Below, one piece after another: positions 30,099 through 39,843 of a stretch of 62,014 nt of DNA. The position numbers and the translations under genes were made by a program. The stretch is from Thauera sp. 28 (GTDB lineage: Bacteria > Pseudomonadota > Gammaproteobacteria > Burkholderiales > Rhodocyclaceae): assembly GCF_000310145.2 (NCBI RefSeq), contig NZ_AMXA01000023.1:1-62014 (forward strand), read 5' to 3'. The notes under the pieces were generated by a model. It saw only the letters and a program-made list of their open reading frames with translations. It was not told the origin of the DNA and searched no databases. How positions within the stretch are numbered: the stretch's first letter is position 1; each line of letters starts with the position of its first letter.

Positions 30099-30584
30099 AT
30101 GCACAGACGCACCCCGCCGTTCAAGGCCTTGATTGGACTCTGCCTGGCCGCCGGCCTGCTCTCCGGCCCGGCACAGGCCGACAACCACGCCTGCCCCGAC
30201 CTCAAGACCGCCGTACAGGTCGCCGCCTGCCCGACCGAGGCCGAGCTCAAGTACACCTACATGGGCTTCTGTGGCGACAACGCGCGCCTGTACGGCCGTG
30301 ACGTGCTGACCTGCTCGACCTTCGAGAACTACAAGGAAGCGAAGAACATCGCCATGTGGGAGTCTGCCGACGGCAAGTTCAGCGGCTACCTGTCGTGCAA
30401 TGTGCCGGCCGAACAGATCCACGCCTCGAAGCCGCTGCGCATGAGCAGCGACAGCAAGAACGGTCTCACCCGACTGGTGTGCGACTACGAGAACGACCAC
30501 CGCATGGTCTATCGCAGCAAGCAGGCCTGCAAGGTCGCCGTGGCCGATTGCAGCACCGGCGACTGCACTGCCGAATGTGAGTAA
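30099..30584 (+). CDS. Secreted cysteine-rich protein of unknown function
   Basis: This 161-residue product has a signal peptide (ALIGLCLAAGLLSGPAQA-DN). The mature part holds about ten cysteines, four of them in the last 25 residues (SKQACKVAVADCSTGDCTAECE), so disulfides are likely. I do not recognise the family. The start has GAGGA upstream, 56 bases after the hemerythrin stop, so the two could be co-transcribed. Confidence 0.65.
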   Translation: MHRRTPPFKALIGLCLAAGLLSGPAQADNHACPDLKTAVQVAACPTEAELKYTYMGFCGDNARLYGRDVLTCSTFENYKEAKNIAMWESADGKFSGYLSCNVPAEQIHASKPLRMSSDSKNGLTRLVCDYENDHRMVYRSKQACKVAVADCSTGDCTAECE

Positions 30585-30624
30585 GGCTGCAGGTGGGCGC
30601 CCCGGCTGACGGGGCCCCACCGCC

Positions 30625-32049
30625 TCACCGCCAGCCGCCGCCCAAGGCCTTGTACAAGGCGACGCGGTTCACCGCATCGCTCAGGCGCGTGCCGATCAGC
30701 TCGAGCTGCGCCCCGTACAGGCTGCGTTGCGCATCGAGCAGGTTGAGATAGCTGTCCACCCCACCCTTGTAGCGCGCTTCGGACAGCTCGAAGCTGCGCT
30801 GCGTCGCCTGCACCAGTGCCTGGCGCGCCGCGAGCTGCTCGGAAAGCGTGGCACGCTCGGCGAGCGCGTCGGCCACCTCGCGGAAGGCCGATTGAATCGC
30901 CTTCTCGTACTGCGCGACATTGATGTCGCGCTGGATCTCGGCCACGTCCAGGCTCGCCTGCAGACGGCCGGCCTCGAAGATCGGGATGCGGATCTGCGGC
31001 ACGAAGCTCCACGCCCCCGAACCCGCGTCGAACAAGCCGTCGAGCGTGCTGCTCGCCGTCCCCGCGCTGGCGGTGAGCGTGATGCGCGGGAAGAAGGCTG
31101 CGCGCGCCGCGCCGATGCTCGCATTGGCCGCCATCAACGCGCGCTCGGCCTGCGCCACATCGGGCCGGCGCACCAGCACCTCCGAGGACAGATCTGCCGG
31201 CAGCACCGGCACGGCGGCCACGCTGTCGTCCAGCGCCGGGGGCTGCAAGCCGGCCGGGACAGCGGCACCGACGAGCAGCGCGAGCGCATTCTCATCCTGC
31301 GCCACCAGCGCGGCATAACGTGCGGCGTCGGCACGTGCCGTCTGCAGCAGGGTCTCGGCCTGGTTGAGGTCGAGCGCCGACACCGCGCCCAGTTCCAGGC
31401 TGCGGCGCACCAGCGTCACCGACTGTTGGCGCGTCTCCAGCGTGCTGCGCGCCAGCGCCAGGCGCTCGCGGTCGGCAGCCAGGCGCAACCAGGCGTTGGC
31501 GACCTCGGCCACCAGGCTGACCTGCGCGCTGCGGCGCGCCTCTTCGGTGCCGAGGTAGACCTGCAGGGCCTGCTCCTCGAGACTGCGCACGCGGCCGAAA
31601 AAGTCCAGTTCATAGGATGCGAAACCGAGGTTGGCCGAATACTGGCGGCTGATGGCGGGCTCGCCGCTCATGTTGAGGTCGCCCGGCACGCGCTGCGCAC
31701 TCTGCCCGCCGCTGACCGCGATCGACGGCAACAGATCTGCACGCTGGATGCCGTATTGCGCCCGCGCACGCTCGATGTTGAGCGCTGCGATGCGCAGGTC
31801 ACGGTTGTTGTCGAGGGCGAGCGCGATCACCCCGCGCAGGCGCTCGTCGGCAAAGTAGTCGGCCCAGGCAGCGCTGTCGACCGCCTGCGCGCTGACCGGC
31901 CCGGCGCTCTGCTGGGTCTGCGGCAAGCTCGCCGGCACCGGCGCCACCGGACGCTCGTAGGCCGGCATCATCGAGCACGCACCCAGGGCGCTGGCCGCCA
32001 GCGCCACCATCAAGGCGCGCAGCGGCGGGCGGCGGCGGCTCGCCCGCAC
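30625..32049 (-). CDS. Outer-membrane efflux lipoprotein, OprM/NodT family
   Basis: The 474-residue protein has a lipoprotein signal (ALAASALGAC-SMM) and two repeated outer-membrane-efflux domains with long helices (EVANAWLRLAADRERLALA..., EVADALAERATLSEQLAARQ). The sequence EARYKGGVDSYLNLLDAQRSLYGAQ is diagnostic of OprM/AdeK factors. It should complete the tripartite pump whose inner-membrane and adaptor genes lie at 35311-39667 on the same strand. The mobile element at 32084-35264, inserted 34 bases upstream of its start, now separates it from them, so its transcription must come from the element or a new promoter. Confidence 0.9.
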   Translation of the reverse strand: MRASRRRPPLRALMVALAASALGACSMMPAYERPVAPVPASLPQTQQSAGPVSAQAVDSAAWADYFADERLRGVIALALDNNRDLRIAALNIERARAQYGIQRADLLPSIAVSGGQSAQRVPGDLNMSGEPAISRQYSANLGFASYELDFFGRVRSLEEQALQVYLGTEEARRSAQVSLVAEVANAWLRLAADRERLALARSTLETRQQSVTLVRRSLELGAVSALDLNQAETLLQTARADAARYAALVAQDENALALLVGAAVPAGLQPPALDDSVAAVPVLPADLSSEVLVRRPDVAQAERALMAANASIGAARAAFFPRITLTASAGTASSTLDGLFDAGSGAWSFVPQIRIPIFEAGRLQASLDVAEIQRDINVAQYEKAIQSAFREVADALAERATLSEQLAARQALVQATQRSFELSEARYKGGVDSYLNLLDAQRSLYGAQLELIGTRLSDAVNRVALYKALGGGWR

Positions 32050-32083
32050 CGGCTGCGACGCAGCACCTGCGGCCGCAATGTTG

Positions 32084-32109
32084 GATTATGTAGATGCCTC
32101 GATTATGTT
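32084..32109. repeat. Left terminal inverted repeat, RIT copy 1
   Basis: This 26-bp sequence is the exact reverse complement of 35239-35264. It contains two GATTATGT motifs 17 bases apart. Confidence 0.9.
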
Positions 32110-32179
32110 GAGCCAGCATGGGCGTCGTGCGCCAACCGCCCGGCTGGGGCTGCAGGCGCCGTTTTTGATCTCCACATAA

Positions 32180-33196
32180 TCAGAGCGTTCGCAGGAAGTC
32201 GATCAGCGAGTCGGGTGCCCGATAGCGCCTGAGTTTGGCCTCTGGCTCGTGAAGCCGGGCCAGCGCCCGCTCCTTCATCGCCAGATCAGCTTCGACGTAC
32301 TGGTGCGTCGTTGCCGGGCTCTCATGGCCGAGCCAAAGCGCAATGACGCTGATGTCGACGCCGGCCTGCAGCAGGTGCATTGCCGTCGTGTGGCGAATCA
32401 TGTGAGGCGAGATGTGACGTGTCGCCAAGTCGGGGCACGATTTCGCGGCCACCTGGACGGCGCGCTCCAGTCGCTGCATCACGTTCCATCGCGACATCGC
32501 TTGGCCTTCGCGATTGGGTAGCAACGGCGAGTTCGAATCGAACTGCGGATTGCGCCGAAGCCAAGCCCTGATCGCCCTGATGGTTGAGCGCCACAGCGGC
32601 ACGCTGCGCTGCTTGCGCCCCTTGCCATGTAGATGAACACAAGCGGCAGCATCGTCGAGTACGACATCGCCGACCTTCACGGCGACGATCTCTGAAACCC
32701 GCGCACCGGTGTTGTAGAGCATCAGTAGCAACACATGATCCCGTTGGCTGAACCACGTCCCATCTGGCGCTCCGATCACCGCCAGCATCTCTTCCCGGGA
32801 CAGATAGCCGAGCATCGGGCGTTCGAAGCGTTTTGCCGGAACACCGAGCGCATGTTCAATCACCTGCAGCGATGACACGTCGCGGTGCGCCGCAAACTTC
32901 AGGAACGAACGCAGCGCCGCGAGGCGGGCATTGCGGCTACGCACGCTGTTGTGCCGATCGCGTTCCAGATGGTCGAGAAAGGCCATTATCAGATCCGGCG
33001 TGATGTCGGGCAGTGTGAGTAGCGCAGGCGACCGGCCGAGGCGCGCCTCGGCAAACCCCAGGAAGAGCATGAAGGCATCCCGGTAAGCGGCCACGGTGCG
33101 CGGACTGAGGGCGCGTTGTTGTGTCAGGTGTTCGACGAAGAAGGCTTGTACGAGCGCGGGAAACGATGGCGGTGGTTTGGCTTGCCTACGCATCAT
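32180..33196 (-). CDS. ritC: Tyrosine recombinase, third gene of the RIT trio
   Basis: This 338-residue integrase-family protein has an N-terminal SAM-like DNA-binding domain (about 10-110) and a catalytic domain with Arg166 (NTGARVSE), His265-x-x-Arg268-His269 (HMIRH), His291 (WLGHES) and nucleophile Tyr300 (THQYVE). All catalytic residues are present. Its start overlaps the second recombinase gene by 11 bases. With its two partners it presumably binds the repeated end motifs and catalyses transposition; the division of labour in RIT trios is not known to me. Confidence 0.9.
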   Translation of the reverse strand: MMRRQAKPPPSFPALVQAFFVEHLTQQRALSPRTVAAYRDAFMLFLGFAEARLGRSPALLTLPDITPDLIMAFLDHLERDRHNSVRSRNARLAALRSFLKFAAHRDVSSLQVIEHALGVPAKRFERPMLGYLSREEMLAVIGAPDGTWFSQRDHVLLLMLYNTGARVSEIVAVKVGDVVLDDAAACVHLHGKGRKQRSVPLWRSTIRAIRAWLRRNPQFDSNSPLLPNREGQAMSRWNVMQRLERAVQVAAKSCPDLATRHISPHMIRHTTAMHLLQAGVDISVIALWLGHESPATTHQYVEADLAMKERALARLHEPEAKLRRYRAPDSLIDFLRTL

Positions 33197-34160
33197 CGTC
33201 TCCCGCGAGGTCGGCGAACTGCTCGAACCGCCTGGCTGTGATGGCCATCAACTCCGGAACGCCGGTGAGGTACCAGTACGTGTAGAAGATCTCGGCATGG
33301 CCCATGTAGGTCGCCAGGGCCAGCATCTTCTGGTCGATCTCGGCACCGTCGGCGTACCAGCGCATCAACCGCCGGACAGCAAAGGTGTGGCGCAAGTCGT
33401 GCAAGCGGGGCGCCTCGTGTCCGCCGCGATTGATCCATCCGAGGCGCTCGCGCAGGCCGGTAAAGACGCGGTGTACCTGTCGATCGCTGAGCGGCAGCCC
33501 CAGTCGGCGGCCACGACTGCTGATCAGAAACGGCATGCCCGCTGTCGTCGGAAGATGCCTCTCGCGCTGCCTTCGGTAGCAGCCCAGTGCCTTGACCGTG
33601 CTCGGATGGATCGGCAGTTGCCGAGACTTGGCGAACTTGGTCTGCCGGATCGTCAGCATCCCGCGCTTGAGGTCGACATCCGCATCGCGCAGGTGAATGG
33701 CTTCGGAAACGCGCAGTCCGGTCGAAGCCATCAGACCGAACAGGGTTTCGTAGGTGAAGGGCCGAATGCTGCCAGTGGGGCCGAGTGTGCGTGCTGCCGC
33801 GAGCAACTCGACGATCTCGTCGTCATGGTAGATGTGGGGTGCAACGCGGCCGGGTTCCGGGCCGAAGAGCGATGCCTCGGGCAACTCGGTATCCGGCTCG
33901 AACTGCTGCAGGTAACAGATGAAGTGCCGCAGTCGTCCCCAACTGCGCGCCCAGGTGCCTGCATCGCCATTGCCATCCTTGGCGGTACGCACCCATTCGG
34001 CCATGAGCTCGGCCGTCAGCGGACCACGATGGCGTTTGGCCGCCACGAAGCGGGCAAACCTGGAGAGGAAGGCGTCACCGGAGCGCAGACGGAAACCCTG
34101 ACGACGGCGCTCGGCCAGATAGTCGTCGATTCTGGCCTGCAGGCTTCGGCGTCGGCTCAT
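33186..34160 (-). CDS. ritB: Tyrosine recombinase, second gene of the RIT trio
   Basis: The 324-residue protein has the integrase tetrad: Arg150 (STGLRVSE), His254-x-x-Arg257-His258 (HDLRH), His288 (YMGHAE) and Tyr295 or Tyr297 (YTYWYLT). The N-terminal ~110 residues form the DNA-binding part. Its start overlaps the stop of the first recombinase (ATGA, 4 bases) and is preceded by GGGGAG. The motif YTYWYL resembles that of the TnpB-like recombinases of Tn554 relatives. Confidence 0.9.
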   Translation of the reverse strand: MSRRRSLQARIDDYLAERRRQGFRLRSGDAFLSRFARFVAAKRHRGPLTAELMAEWVRTAKDGNGDAGTWARSWGRLRHFICYLQQFEPDTELPEASLFGPEPGRVAPHIYHDDEIVELLAAARTLGPTGSIRPFTYETLFGLMASTGLRVSEAIHLRDADVDLKRGMLTIRQTKFAKSRQLPIHPSTVKALGCYRRQRERHLPTTAGMPFLISSRGRRLGLPLSDRQVHRVFTGLRERLGWINRGGHEAPRLHDLRHTFAVRRLMRWYADGAEIDQKMLALATYMGHAEIFYTYWYLTGVPELMAITARRFEQFADLAGDDDA

Positions 34161-35113
34161 GATTCACTCCCCGGCCAGGGCAGCGCAACGTCGGCGAGAT
34201 TTGGCGTGTCGAGCTTCGCGTAGATCCGGGAGGTTTCCAGAGACCGGTGCCGCAAGACATCAGCAACTTCCTTGAGTGAGCCGCCGTTCTCGACGAGGCG
34301 ACACGCCAGCGTATGCCGCAGGACGTGCGATCCTGTACCAGGCAAGCCGGCCCGTTGGCACGCCCGGCGGATCACGTTCTGAATCGCATAGGTTGTGACT
34401 GGAACGTCACGCGAGTCGCGGCGGCAAAGGAAGATTGCCCGGCTTGGGGCTGCCGGGCGCTCATGCTGCAAATAGTCCGCCAAGGCTTGCCCGGTGGTCA
34501 TCGGCAGCGGCAGGACGTCCCGCCGTCGCGACTTCGTCCCCTTCAGCGTGACCGTGCCTTCTCGCCAGTCGATGTCGTCGATCGACAGGTTCGCGATCTC
34601 GCCCGCGCGCAGCCCCATGTCCAGTGCGCAGCGGACGATGGCATAACCTCGCCTGGGCTTGCGTCCATAAGGGAGTGCGGCGAGCAGCCGTTGAACTTCG
34701 TCCGGCTTGAGGGCGCGGGGCAGCACTGCAAGGTTCCACTGCACCGGTGAGGAGATGACTGCGCTCAGACCGGCAACCGAGTCGCCGCAGATCGTCCGGT
34801 AGCGGAGGTAACTTCGCAAGGCGGTTGCGACTTGCGAAGCGGCAGAATGCGAGGGGCCGTCCCCCAGTTGCCCGGCGATGAAGCGCCGAACATCGGCTGC
34901 ATGCAGCCTGGCCATGTCGATGACGCCGCCGGCAAACTTCTTCTGCAACAACAGACCGACGATGCGGCAATGGTTGCGACGTGTGCATGCCGCAAGGCCA
35001 CGGACGTCATGCAGGTGGTCGTCGTACCGCCGCAGTTCGTCGGCGATGGCGTCGGAGGGGGCTGCGCTTGGGCGCGTAGGTTGCGCGCGCCGGGATTGGG
35101 CGGATGGGTTCAT
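34157..35113 (-). CDS. ritA: Tyrosine recombinase, first gene of the RIT trio
   Basis: I start this protein at the ATG at 35113 (318 residues), preceded by GGAGACGCTC; an in-frame ATG at 35140 is possible. Catalytic residues are Arg169 (MGLRAGEI), His263-x-x-Arg266-His267 (HVLRH), His289 (RHRSLE) and Tyr298 (SRIYAKL), so it looks active. Upstream, TGGAGT-GGAA-ACTCCA can form a hairpin over the leader, which may restrain translation of the trio. The end motif at 35157-35171 lies within the probable promoter, so recombinase binding could repress transcription. Confidence 0.88.
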   Translation of the reverse strand: MNPSAQSRRAQPTRPSAAPSDAIADELRRYDDHLHDVRGLAACTRRNHCRIVGLLLQKKFAGGVIDMARLHAADVRRFIAGQLGDGPSHSAASQVATALRSYLRYRTICGDSVAGLSAVISSPVQWNLAVLPRALKPDEVQRLLAALPYGRKPRRGYAIVRCALDMGLRAGEIANLSIDDIDWREGTVTLKGTKSRRRDVLPLPMTTGQALADYLQHERPAAPSRAIFLCRRDSRDVPVTTYAIQNVIRRACQRAGLPGTGSHVLRHTLACRLVENGGSLKEVADVLRHRSLETSRIYAKLDTPNLADVALPWPGSES

Positions 35114-35238
35114 GAGCGTCTCCTGGAGTGGAAACTCCACTTCAGGAGAGCGCTGGAATTATGTCGAGCTCAGACTCCTACCCCGGCAAGCAAAAGCTCG
35201 AGCACACTGGGATCTACGGCCTGCTATCCCGGACGCTT

Positions 35239-35264
35239 AACATAATCGAGGCATCTACATAATC
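35239..35264. repeat. Right terminal inverted repeat, RIT copy 1
   Basis: This is the perfect reverse complement of the left end. It abuts the 28-bp palindrome directly. Confidence 0.9.
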
Positions 35265-35292
35265 GGCCTTATGTGGAGCTCCACATAAGGCC
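35265..35292. repeat. 28-bp perfect palindrome right of RIT copy 1
   Basis: GGCCTTATGTGGAG followed by its exact reverse complement. Each half contains TTATGTGGAG, the motif also found in the element ends (best match at 32167-32181). The same palindrome lies immediately left of copy 2 at 49487-49514. It has no loop or T-run, so a terminator role is unlikely; recombination-site debris is the better reading. Confidence 0.85.
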
Positions 35293-35310
35293 GAAACATG
35301 GTCAATCATT

Positions 35311-38300
35311 TCAACGTCCCTCCTGGGCAGCGGGCGCAGTCGCCGCAGCGCCGGACTTGTCCGGGAAAATGCGCTTGATCACGACATAGAACAGCGGCAC
35401 GAAGAAGATGCCGAGCAGGGTCGCGGAGATCGTGCCGCCGAGCACACCGGTGCCGATCGCGTTCTGGCTGCCGGCACCGGCGCCGGTGGCGATCGCCAGC
35501 GGCAGCACGCCAAACCCGAAGGCCAGCGAGGTCATCAGGATCGGCCGCAAGCGCATGCGCACCGCGGCGAGCGTGGCCGACACCAGGTCCTTGCCCTGCT
35601 CCTCCATCTGCGCCTTGGCGAACTCCACGATCAGGATCGCGTTCTTGGACGACAGGCCGATGGTGGCGAGCAGGCCGACCTGGAAATACACGTCGTTGGA
35701 CAGCCCGCGTCCGGTCGCCGCCATCAGCGCGCCGAGCACGCCGAGCGGGACCACCAGCATCACCGCAAAAGGCACCGACCAGCTCTCGTACAGCGCCGCC
35801 AGGCACAGGAACACCACCAGCAGCGACAAGGCATACAGTGCCGGTGCCTGCGACCCGCTGCGACGCTCCTCGTAAGACGTGCCCGACCAGTCGTAGCCGA
35901 TGCCCGGCGGCAGCTTGGCCATGATCTCCTCGACCGCCTGCATCGCCTCGCCGGACGAAAGCCCGGGGGCAGCCTGGCCGAGGAGCTCCATCGACGGCTG
36001 GCCGTTGAAGCGCTCGAGACGCGGCGAACCATAGGTCCAGTGCGAACTGGCAAAGGCCGAGAACGGCACCATGTCGCCCGCCTTGTTGCGCACGAACCAC
36101 TGGTCGAGGTCTTCCGGCGTCATGCGCGCGGCGGCATCGCCCTGCAGATACACCTTCTTGATGCGGCCGCGATCGAGGAAGTCGTTCACGTAGCTGCCGC
36201 CCCAGGCGGTGGCAAGCGTGTCGTTGATGTCGGCGATGGACAGGCCGAGTGCACCCGCCCTGGCATGATCGACGTCGAGCTTGAGCTCGGGCATGTCTTC
36301 CTGGCCGTTCGGGCGCACGCCCACCAGACGCGGATCCTGCGCCGCCATGCCGAGGAACTGGTTGCGCGCGGCGAGCAGGGCGTCATGGCCGAGACCCGAG
36401 CGGTCCTGCATCTGCACCGTGAAGCCACCCGAGGTGCCGAGCTCGATCACCGCCGGCGGCACGAAGGCGAACACCATGGCCTCGCGGATCTGCGAGAAAG
36501 CGCCCATCGCTCGGCCGGCGACCGATTTCACATCCATGCCCGGTGCCTTGCGTTCGTCCCAGTGCTTGAGATTGACGAAGCCGATGCCCATGTGCTGGCC
36601 GCTGCCACCGAAGGAGAAGCCGGCGACGGTGAAGATCGCACGCACGGTGTCCTTCTCGTTCTCGAGGAAATGGTCCTCGACCTTCTTCAGCACCTCCAGC
36701 GTGCGCTCCTGGGTCGCCCCGGCGGGGAGCACGACCTGATTGAACATCACGCCCTGGTCTTCCTCCGGCAGAAAGGAGGTCGGCATGCGCATGAACAACA
36801 GGCCGAGCACCGCAACGATGGCAAGGTAGATCGCCAGGAAGCGCACGCTGCGCTTGAGGATGCCGCCAACGGCGGACTCGTAGCGCCGCGTGCTGCGGTC
36901 GAAACTGCGGTTGAACCAGGTGAAGAAGCCGCCCAGCAGGCCACCTTCGCCATGACCATGACCTTGCTGCACCGGTTTGAGCATGGTTGCGCACAACGCC
37001 GGGGTGAACACGATCGCCACCAGCACTGACAGCGCCATCGCGGACACGATGGTGATCGAGAACTGGCGGTAGATCACGCCGGTCGAGCCGCCGAAGAAGG
37101 CCATCGGCACGAACACGGCCGACAGCACCAGGCCGATGCCGATCAGCGCGCTGGTGATCTGGTCCATCGAGCGCTTGGTGGCCTCCTTGGGCGGCAGGCC
37201 CTCCTCGGTCATGACGCGCTCGACGTTCTCCACCACGACGATGGCGTCATCGACCAGCAGACCGATCGCCAGCACCATGCCGAACATGGTCAGCGTATTG
37301 ATCGAGAAGCCAAACGCCGCCATCAGGCCGAAGGTGCCGAGCAGCACCACCGGAATTGCCATGGTCGGGATCAGGGTCGCGCGCAGGTTCTGCAGGAACA
37401 GGTACATGACCAGGAAGACCAGCACCACCGCCTCGATCAGGGTCATCACCACCGACTGGATGGAGATCTTGACGAAGGGCGTCGTGTCGTAGGGCACGAC
37501 GTACTGCACCCCGGCAGGGAAGTAGCGCTGCATGTCATCGAGTCGGGCGCGCACCGCGGTCGCGGTGTCGAGCGCGTTGGCCCCCGAAGCCAGGCGGATG
37601 CCGACGCCCGCGGCGGGCTGGCCGTTGAAGCGGGCGACAGTGCCGTAGTTCTCGGCACCGATCTCGACGCGCGCCACGTCGCGCAGCCGCACCTCGCCGC
37701 CCTGCGCGCTGCTGCGCAGCAGGATGTCCTCGAACTGTTCCGCGGTCTGCAGCCGGCTCTGCGCCGTGATGGTGGCGGTGAAGCCCTGACCGGGCACGGC
37801 GGGCGTACCGCCGAGCTGGCCAGCGGACACCTCGGCGTTCTGCGCCTGCAAGGCCTGGCGCACGTCGCCCGGCGTGAGGCGGAAATTGGTCAGCTTCGCG
37901 GGGTCGAGCCAGACCCGCATCGCGTACTGGGAGCCGAACACCTGAACCTCGCCGACCCCCTCGACCCGCGACAGCGGATCCTGCACCGAGGACACGAGGA
38001 AATCCGACAGGTCGGTGCCCGACTGCGTGCCATCTTCCGACACGAAGCCGACCACCATCAGGAAGTTGGCCGCCGACTTGGCGACGGTCACCCCCTGCTG
38101 CTGCACCGGCTGCGGCAGCAGCGGCAGCGCCGTCTGCATCTTGTTCTGCACCTGCACCTGGGCAATATCGGGGTCGGTGTCGGCCGAGAAGGTCAGCGTC
38201 ACCGCGGCATTGCCGTAGGAGTCACTGGTCGACTTCATGTACAACAGGCCATCGAGCCCGGTCATCTTCTGCTCGATGATCTGCGTCACCGAGTCCTCGA

Positions 38301-38469
38301 CCGCCTTGGCCGAAGCGCCGGGATAGCGCGCGTTGATGACGATGGCCGGCGGTGCGATGGAGGGATACTGCGACACCGGCAGCTGCTGGATGGACAGCGC
38401 GCCGGCAAGCATGATGACGATGGCGATGACCCACGCGAAGATGGGTCGGTCGATGAAAAAGCGGGCCAT
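35311..38469 (-). CDS. RND efflux pump inner-membrane transporter, AcrB/MexB type
   Basis: The 1052-residue HAE1-family permease exports hydrophobic or amphiphilic drugs using the proton gradient. Features include the N-terminus [17 protein letters not shown], the substrate-domain blocks [14 protein letters not shown], the proton-relay Asp pair in [18 protein letters not shown] (near residue 407), and the C-terminal [26 protein letters not shown]. It follows the adaptor gene by 10 bases. Its outer-membrane partner gene is now 3.2 kb away beyond the RIT element. The operon would be repressed by the divergent TetR protein. Confidence 0.94.
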   Translation of the reverse strand: MARFFIDRPIFAWVIAIVIMLAGALSIQQLPVSQYPSIAPPAIVINARYPGASAKAVEDSVTQIIEQKMTGLDGLLYMKSTSDSYGNAAVTLTFSADTDPDIAQVQVQNKMQTALPLLPQPVQQQGVTVAKSAANFLMVVGFVSEDGTQSGTDLSDFLVSSVQDPLSRVEGVGEVQVFGSQYAMRVWLDPAKLTNFRLTPGDVRQALQAQNAEVSAGQLGGTPAVPGQGFTATITAQSRLQTAEQFEDILLRSSAQGGEVRLRDVARVEIGAENYGTVARFNGQPAAGVGIRLASGANALDTATAVRARLDDMQRYFPAGVQYVVPYDTTPFVKISIQSVVMTLIEAVVLVFLVMYLFLQNLRATLIPTMAIPVVLLGTFGLMAAFGFSINTLTMFGMVLAIGLLVDDAIVVVENVERVMTEEGLPPKEATKRSMDQITSALIGIGLVLSAVFVPMAFFGGSTGVIYRQFSITIVSAMALSVLVAIVFTPALCATMLKPVQQGHGHGEGGLLGGFFTWFNRSFDRSTRRYESAVGGILKRSVRFLAIYLAIVAVLGLLFMRMPTSFLPEEDQGVMFNQVVLPAGATQERTLEVLKKVEDHFLENEKDTVRAIFTVAGFSFGGSGQHMGIGFVNLKHWDERKAPGMDVKSVAGRAMGAFSQIREAMVFAFVPPAVIELGTSGGFTVQMQDRSGLGHDALLAARNQFLGMAAQDPRLVGVRPNGQEDMPELKLDVDHARAGALGLSIADINDTLATAWGGSYVNDFLDRGRIKKVYLQGDAAARMTPEDLDQWFVRNKAGDMVPFSAFASSHWTYGSPRLERFNGQPSMELLGQAAPGLSSGEAMQAVEEIMAKLPPGIGYDWSGTSYEERRSGSQAPALYALSLLVVFLCLAALYESWSVPFAVMLVVPLGVLGALMAATGRGLSNDVYFQVGLLATIGLSSKNAILIVEFAKAQMEEQGKDLVSATLAAVRMRLRPILMTSLAFGFGVLPLAIATGAGAGSQNAIGTGVLGGTISATLLGIFFVPLFYVVIKRIFPDKSGAAATAPAAQEGR

Positions 38470-38479
38470 GGTGGCTACC

Positions 38480-39667
38480 TCACTGCTGGGCCGCAGCGGC
38501 CGGCGCCACGCCGGCCTGGTCGGGCTGCACGGTCACGCCGGGGCGAACGCGCTGCAGGCCCTCGGTGATGACGCGCTCGCCCGCCTGCAGGCCACCGCCC
38601 AGCACCCACTTGTCGCCGAACGCCTGCACGACCTCTACCGGACGCGCCTGAACCACGTTCTGCTCATCGACCACCATCACCAGCGCACTGCCGCGCGCGT
38701 CGCGCACCACAGCCGCATGCGGCACCAGCACCGCCTCGGCGCGCACGCCTTGCGGCAGGCGCGCACGGACGTACATGCCCGGCAGCAGGTCACCCGTGGG
38801 GTTGGGGAACTCGGCGCGCAGCGTCACGCTGCCCGTGCCTTCGTCCACCGTCACCTCGGACAGGGCCAGGCGGCCCGCCGCTGCGTACTCGCTGCCGTCT
38901 TCGAGCAGCAGCCGGACTTCCACAGCGCCGCCGGCACCACGCTGCACGCGGCCCGACTCGACCTCGCGACGCAGGCGCAGCATGTCGGCGCTGGACTGCG
39001 TGAGGTCGACATAGATGGGGTCGAGGCGCTGCACGGTGGCGAGCGCCTGTGCCTGGTTGGCGGTGACCAAGGCCCCCGGCGTCACCGCCGAGCGGCCGAT
39101 CCGGCCCGCGATCGGCGCCTTGAGCTGGGTGTAGTCGAGGTCGATCTTCGCCTTGTCGACCGCGGCCTTCGCAGCGGCAACCTCGGCACGCGCCTGCTTG
39201 AGCGCGGCCTGCGCATCGTCGTTGGCCTGCTTGCTGACCGCCTCGATCGCCACCAGCCCGGCATGGCGTTCCGCACGCAGCCGCGCCGCATCGGCATTGG
39301 CCTCGGCGCGCGCCAGGCTGGCACGGGCACTGTCGTAGGCGGCCTGATAGGGTGCCGCATCGATGCGGTACAGGACCTGGCCTGCCTTGACCTCGCTGCC
39401 CTCATTGAAGGCGCGCTGGGTCAGGATGCCGGTGACCTGCGGGCGCAGTTCGGCAATCAGTGACGGCGTGGTGCGCCCGGGCAGCTCCACCACCATGGGC
39501 ACGGATTCGGGCTGGACAGTGATGACGGTGACGGCCGGCGCCTGCGGCGCGCCGGCCGCGGCCGCGGCACCGCCATTGCCCTGGCCGCAGCCGGCGAGGA
39601 AGACAGCGCCCAGGACCAGCGACAGCGCCGCGGCTGCGCGTGACAGGGGAATGCGGGAGAAGTGCAT
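38480..39667 (-). CDS. RND efflux periplasmic adaptor (AcrA/MexA type)
   Basis: The 395-residue membrane-fusion lipoprotein has a lipobox signal ([12 protein letters not shown]), a split lipoyl/barrel-sandwich domain ([19 protein letters not shown]..., [22 protein letters not shown]), a central alpha-helical hairpin ([22 protein letters not shown]...) and beta-barrel/MP domains. It links the permease to the outer-membrane factor. It is first in the operon, opposite the TetR gene, with the operator region between. Confidence 0.93.
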   Translation of the reverse strand: MHFSRIPLSRAAAALSLVLGAVFLAGCGQGNGGAAAAAGAPQAPAVTVITVQPESVPMVVELPGRTTPSLIAELRPQVTGILTQRAFNEGSEVKAGQVLYRIDAAPYQAAYDSARASLARAEANADAARLRAERHAGLVAIEAVSKQANDDAQAALKQARAEVAAAKAAVDKAKIDLDYTQLKAPIAGRIGRSAVTPGALVTANQAQALATVQRLDPIYVDLTQSSADMLRLRREVESGRVQRGAGGAVEVRLLLEDGSEYAAAGRLALSEVTVDEGTGSVTLRAEFPNPTGDLLPGMYVRARLPQGVRAEAVLVPHAAVVRDARGSALVMVVDEQNVVQARPVEVVQAFGDKWVLGGGLQAGERVITEGLQRVRPGVTVQPDQAGVAPAAAAQQ

Positions 39668-39742
39668 GGGTCAGGCCTCTCTTGAGCAAGCAAGCCCTTG
39701 CTCCACCCCAGCTCCTGGCCAGCGCGAACAAGACCTGCTCTT

Positions 39743-39777
39743 TAGAATGGTTATTCTAGATTGAACGCTCATTCTAT
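39743..39777. promoter_or_regulatory. Candidate TetR-family operator
   Basis: TAGAAT-GGTT-ATTCTA (39743-39758) is directly followed by a second, looser copy, TTGAACGCTCATTCTA. It is AT-rich in a GC-rich context and lies in the divergent promoter region between adaptor and tetR, where such repressors bind. Confidence 0.65.
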
Positions 39778-39843
39778 GTTAGTCTCTGCTGCAGTGCAAG
39801 ATCGAAAAGACGATCCACGCCCAGGATCGCAGGAGACCATTAC

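Larger units (their letters stand above)
32084..35264 (-). mobile_element. RIT-type element (three tyrosine recombinases), copy 1
   Basis: This is a 3181-bp unit with perfect 26-bp terminal inverted repeats (32084-32109 and 35239-35264; outer bases GATTATGTAGATG). It holds three overlapping tyrosine-recombinase genes on the minus strand, the layout of recombinase-in-trio elements. Each end carries three copies of a motif close to GATTATGTNGAG: two pointing inward from the tip, 17 bases apart, and one opposed copy 80-90 bases further in (left at 32167-32181, right at 35157-35171). No target duplication is evident. It splits an RND efflux operon. A copy that appears identical lies at 49515-52695. 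Confidence 0.9.

Noticed and set aside
35265-35292. Palindrome as an intrinsic terminator
   Set aside because: There is no loop and no T-run, and the same sequence occurs at the other RIT copy on the other side.
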